5,478 bases of DNA, taken from positions 1 to 5,478 of the forward strand of contig CAJQPV010000244.1 of the NCBI GenBank assembly GCA_905480305.1, written 5' to 3'. The translations under genes and the position numbers were made by a program. The notes below the pieces were generated by a model, which searched no databases, was not told where the DNA came from, and was given only the letters and a program-made list of their open reading frames with translations. Below, in pieces: positions 4,996-5,478 of the stretch (position 1 is its first letter; every line of letters starts with the position of its first letter). Source of the stretch: an uncultured Gammaproteobacteria bacterium (GTDB lineage: Bacteria; Pseudomonadota; Gammaproteobacteria; UBA9214).

Positions 4996-5469
4996 ATGAA
5001 GATATCCAAACTGGAACTCCCGCAGCATCTATATACACAGACAACGGCTGATTGTGGTGCCGCAAGTGAGTTAATTAATCCTGAAGAGCTGGTTTCCTGG
5101 GCGGAGCAGGGACGTGGTGACGCTATATTTAGTTTGTGTCACACAGTCTATGAGAGGAACCTGGCAAGTATCGATGCGTGGGAAAGAGACCGGATTCAGC
5201 AGTTGGAAGATGAATTGATGTCCGCTAGCAAGTACGCAAAAGTAAAACACTATCACACGACCCTCGAGGACGTCGCAAGGGAAGCGGAGATGAAGCGTGC
5301 CAACGTCAAGGAACGTATGGTTAAACATCAGGCCGCGATTGAGCAGCTGGTAGAAGATGCCAGGGAGTTTATCTCAGCCTTTGTGGTGCAGCAGGATGAG
5401 GGCGATATGCTCACATATTTGCTTGTCGTCGCCGCCGTTGTCGCTACAGGTTACATGTTCTTCTACTGA
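4996..5469 (+). CDS. Hypothetical coiled-coil protein with C-terminal membrane anchor
   Basis: I do not recognise a family. Seen: 157 residues from the ATG at 4996. Residues 1-50 are mixed, with Cys20 and Cys48 and a PEELVSWAEQGRGDAIFSL segment that looks like a short helix-turn. Residues about 53-125 are highly charged and mostly helical in composition (ERDRIQQLEDEL, LEDVAREAEMKRANVKERM, AAIEQLVEDAREF), consistent with a coiled coil. Residues 138-157 (LTYLLVVAAVVATGYMFFY at the end) form one hydrophobic segment running to the stop, so the protein appears tail-anchored with its bulk in the cytoplasm. There is no signal peptide. A GTG at 4969 would add nine residues but has no Shine-Dalgarno; a weak GGGG lies 6 bases before the ATG at 4996. 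It has its own candidate promoter and no clear partner in the window. Real-gene status rests on length, composition and organised architecture. Confidence 0.6.
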   Translation: MKISKLELPQHLYTQTTADCGAASELINPEELVSWAEQGRGDAIFSLCHTVYERNLASIDAWERDRIQQLEDELMSASKYAKVKHYHTTLEDVAREAEMKRANVKERMVKHQAAIEQLVEDAREFISAFVVQQDEGDMLTYLLVVAAVVATGYMFFY

Positions 5470-5478
5470 TAACAGCAG

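Noticed and set aside
4747..5111. 12-base direct repeat GGCGGAGCAGGG at 4747-4758 and 5100-5111
   Set aside because: About one such match is expected by chance in a window this size, and the flanks do not extend the match.

Overview
The window reads as chromosomal DNA, about half G+C by eye, from a sulfur-oxidising gammaproteobacterium. The main clue is a secreted Gly/Tyr-rich protein (complement 4164-4544) that resembles the sulfur globule envelope proteins of purple sulfur bacteria and their non-phototrophic or symbiotic relatives. A TonB C-terminal domain at the left edge fits a Gram-negative cell. No insertion sequence, integrase, tRNA, rRNA or CRISPR array was seen, and no gene looks broken apart from truncation at the left window edge.

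Layout. 1-233 (+): tail of a TonB-family protein. 284-940 (+): a MerB-type alkylmercury lyase homologue with its catalytic Cys/Asp/Cys set but no other mer genes nearby. 941-1126: short gap with two hairpins where this gene converges with the next. 1127-2899 (-): a GH13 sugar phosphorylase of the sucrose phosphorylase group, carrying an insertion of roughly 70 residues. 2900-3202: divergent control region with a LacI-type palindrome. 3203-4024 (+): a HAD-IIB sugar-phosphate phosphatase of the sucrose-phosphatase type. 4164-4544 (-): sulfur globule-like protein with a clear terminator, Shine-Dalgarno and -10 box. 4651-4907: no gene recognised. 4996-5469 (+): unrecognised coiled-coil protein with a C-terminal membrane anchor, behind a good candidate promoter.

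How the genes may work together. The phosphatase and phosphorylase are divergent and share one intergenic region, so they plausibly handle the same glycoside. The phosphatase would perform the last step of making a sucrose-like or glucosylglycerate-like compatible solute, and the phosphorylase would break it down (or make it in reverse) through alpha-glucose 1-phosphate. The exact sugar cannot be fixed from sequence. The sulfur globule protein points to transient storage of elemental sulfur in the periplasm. The MerB homologue and the tail-anchored protein have no evident link to either theme.

Most open to discovery: the orphan MerB homologue, the real substrate of the insertion-bearing phosphorylase with its phosphatase partner, the control of the sulfur globule gene by paired CCC-N4-RGG sites, and the unrecognised tail-anchored protein.
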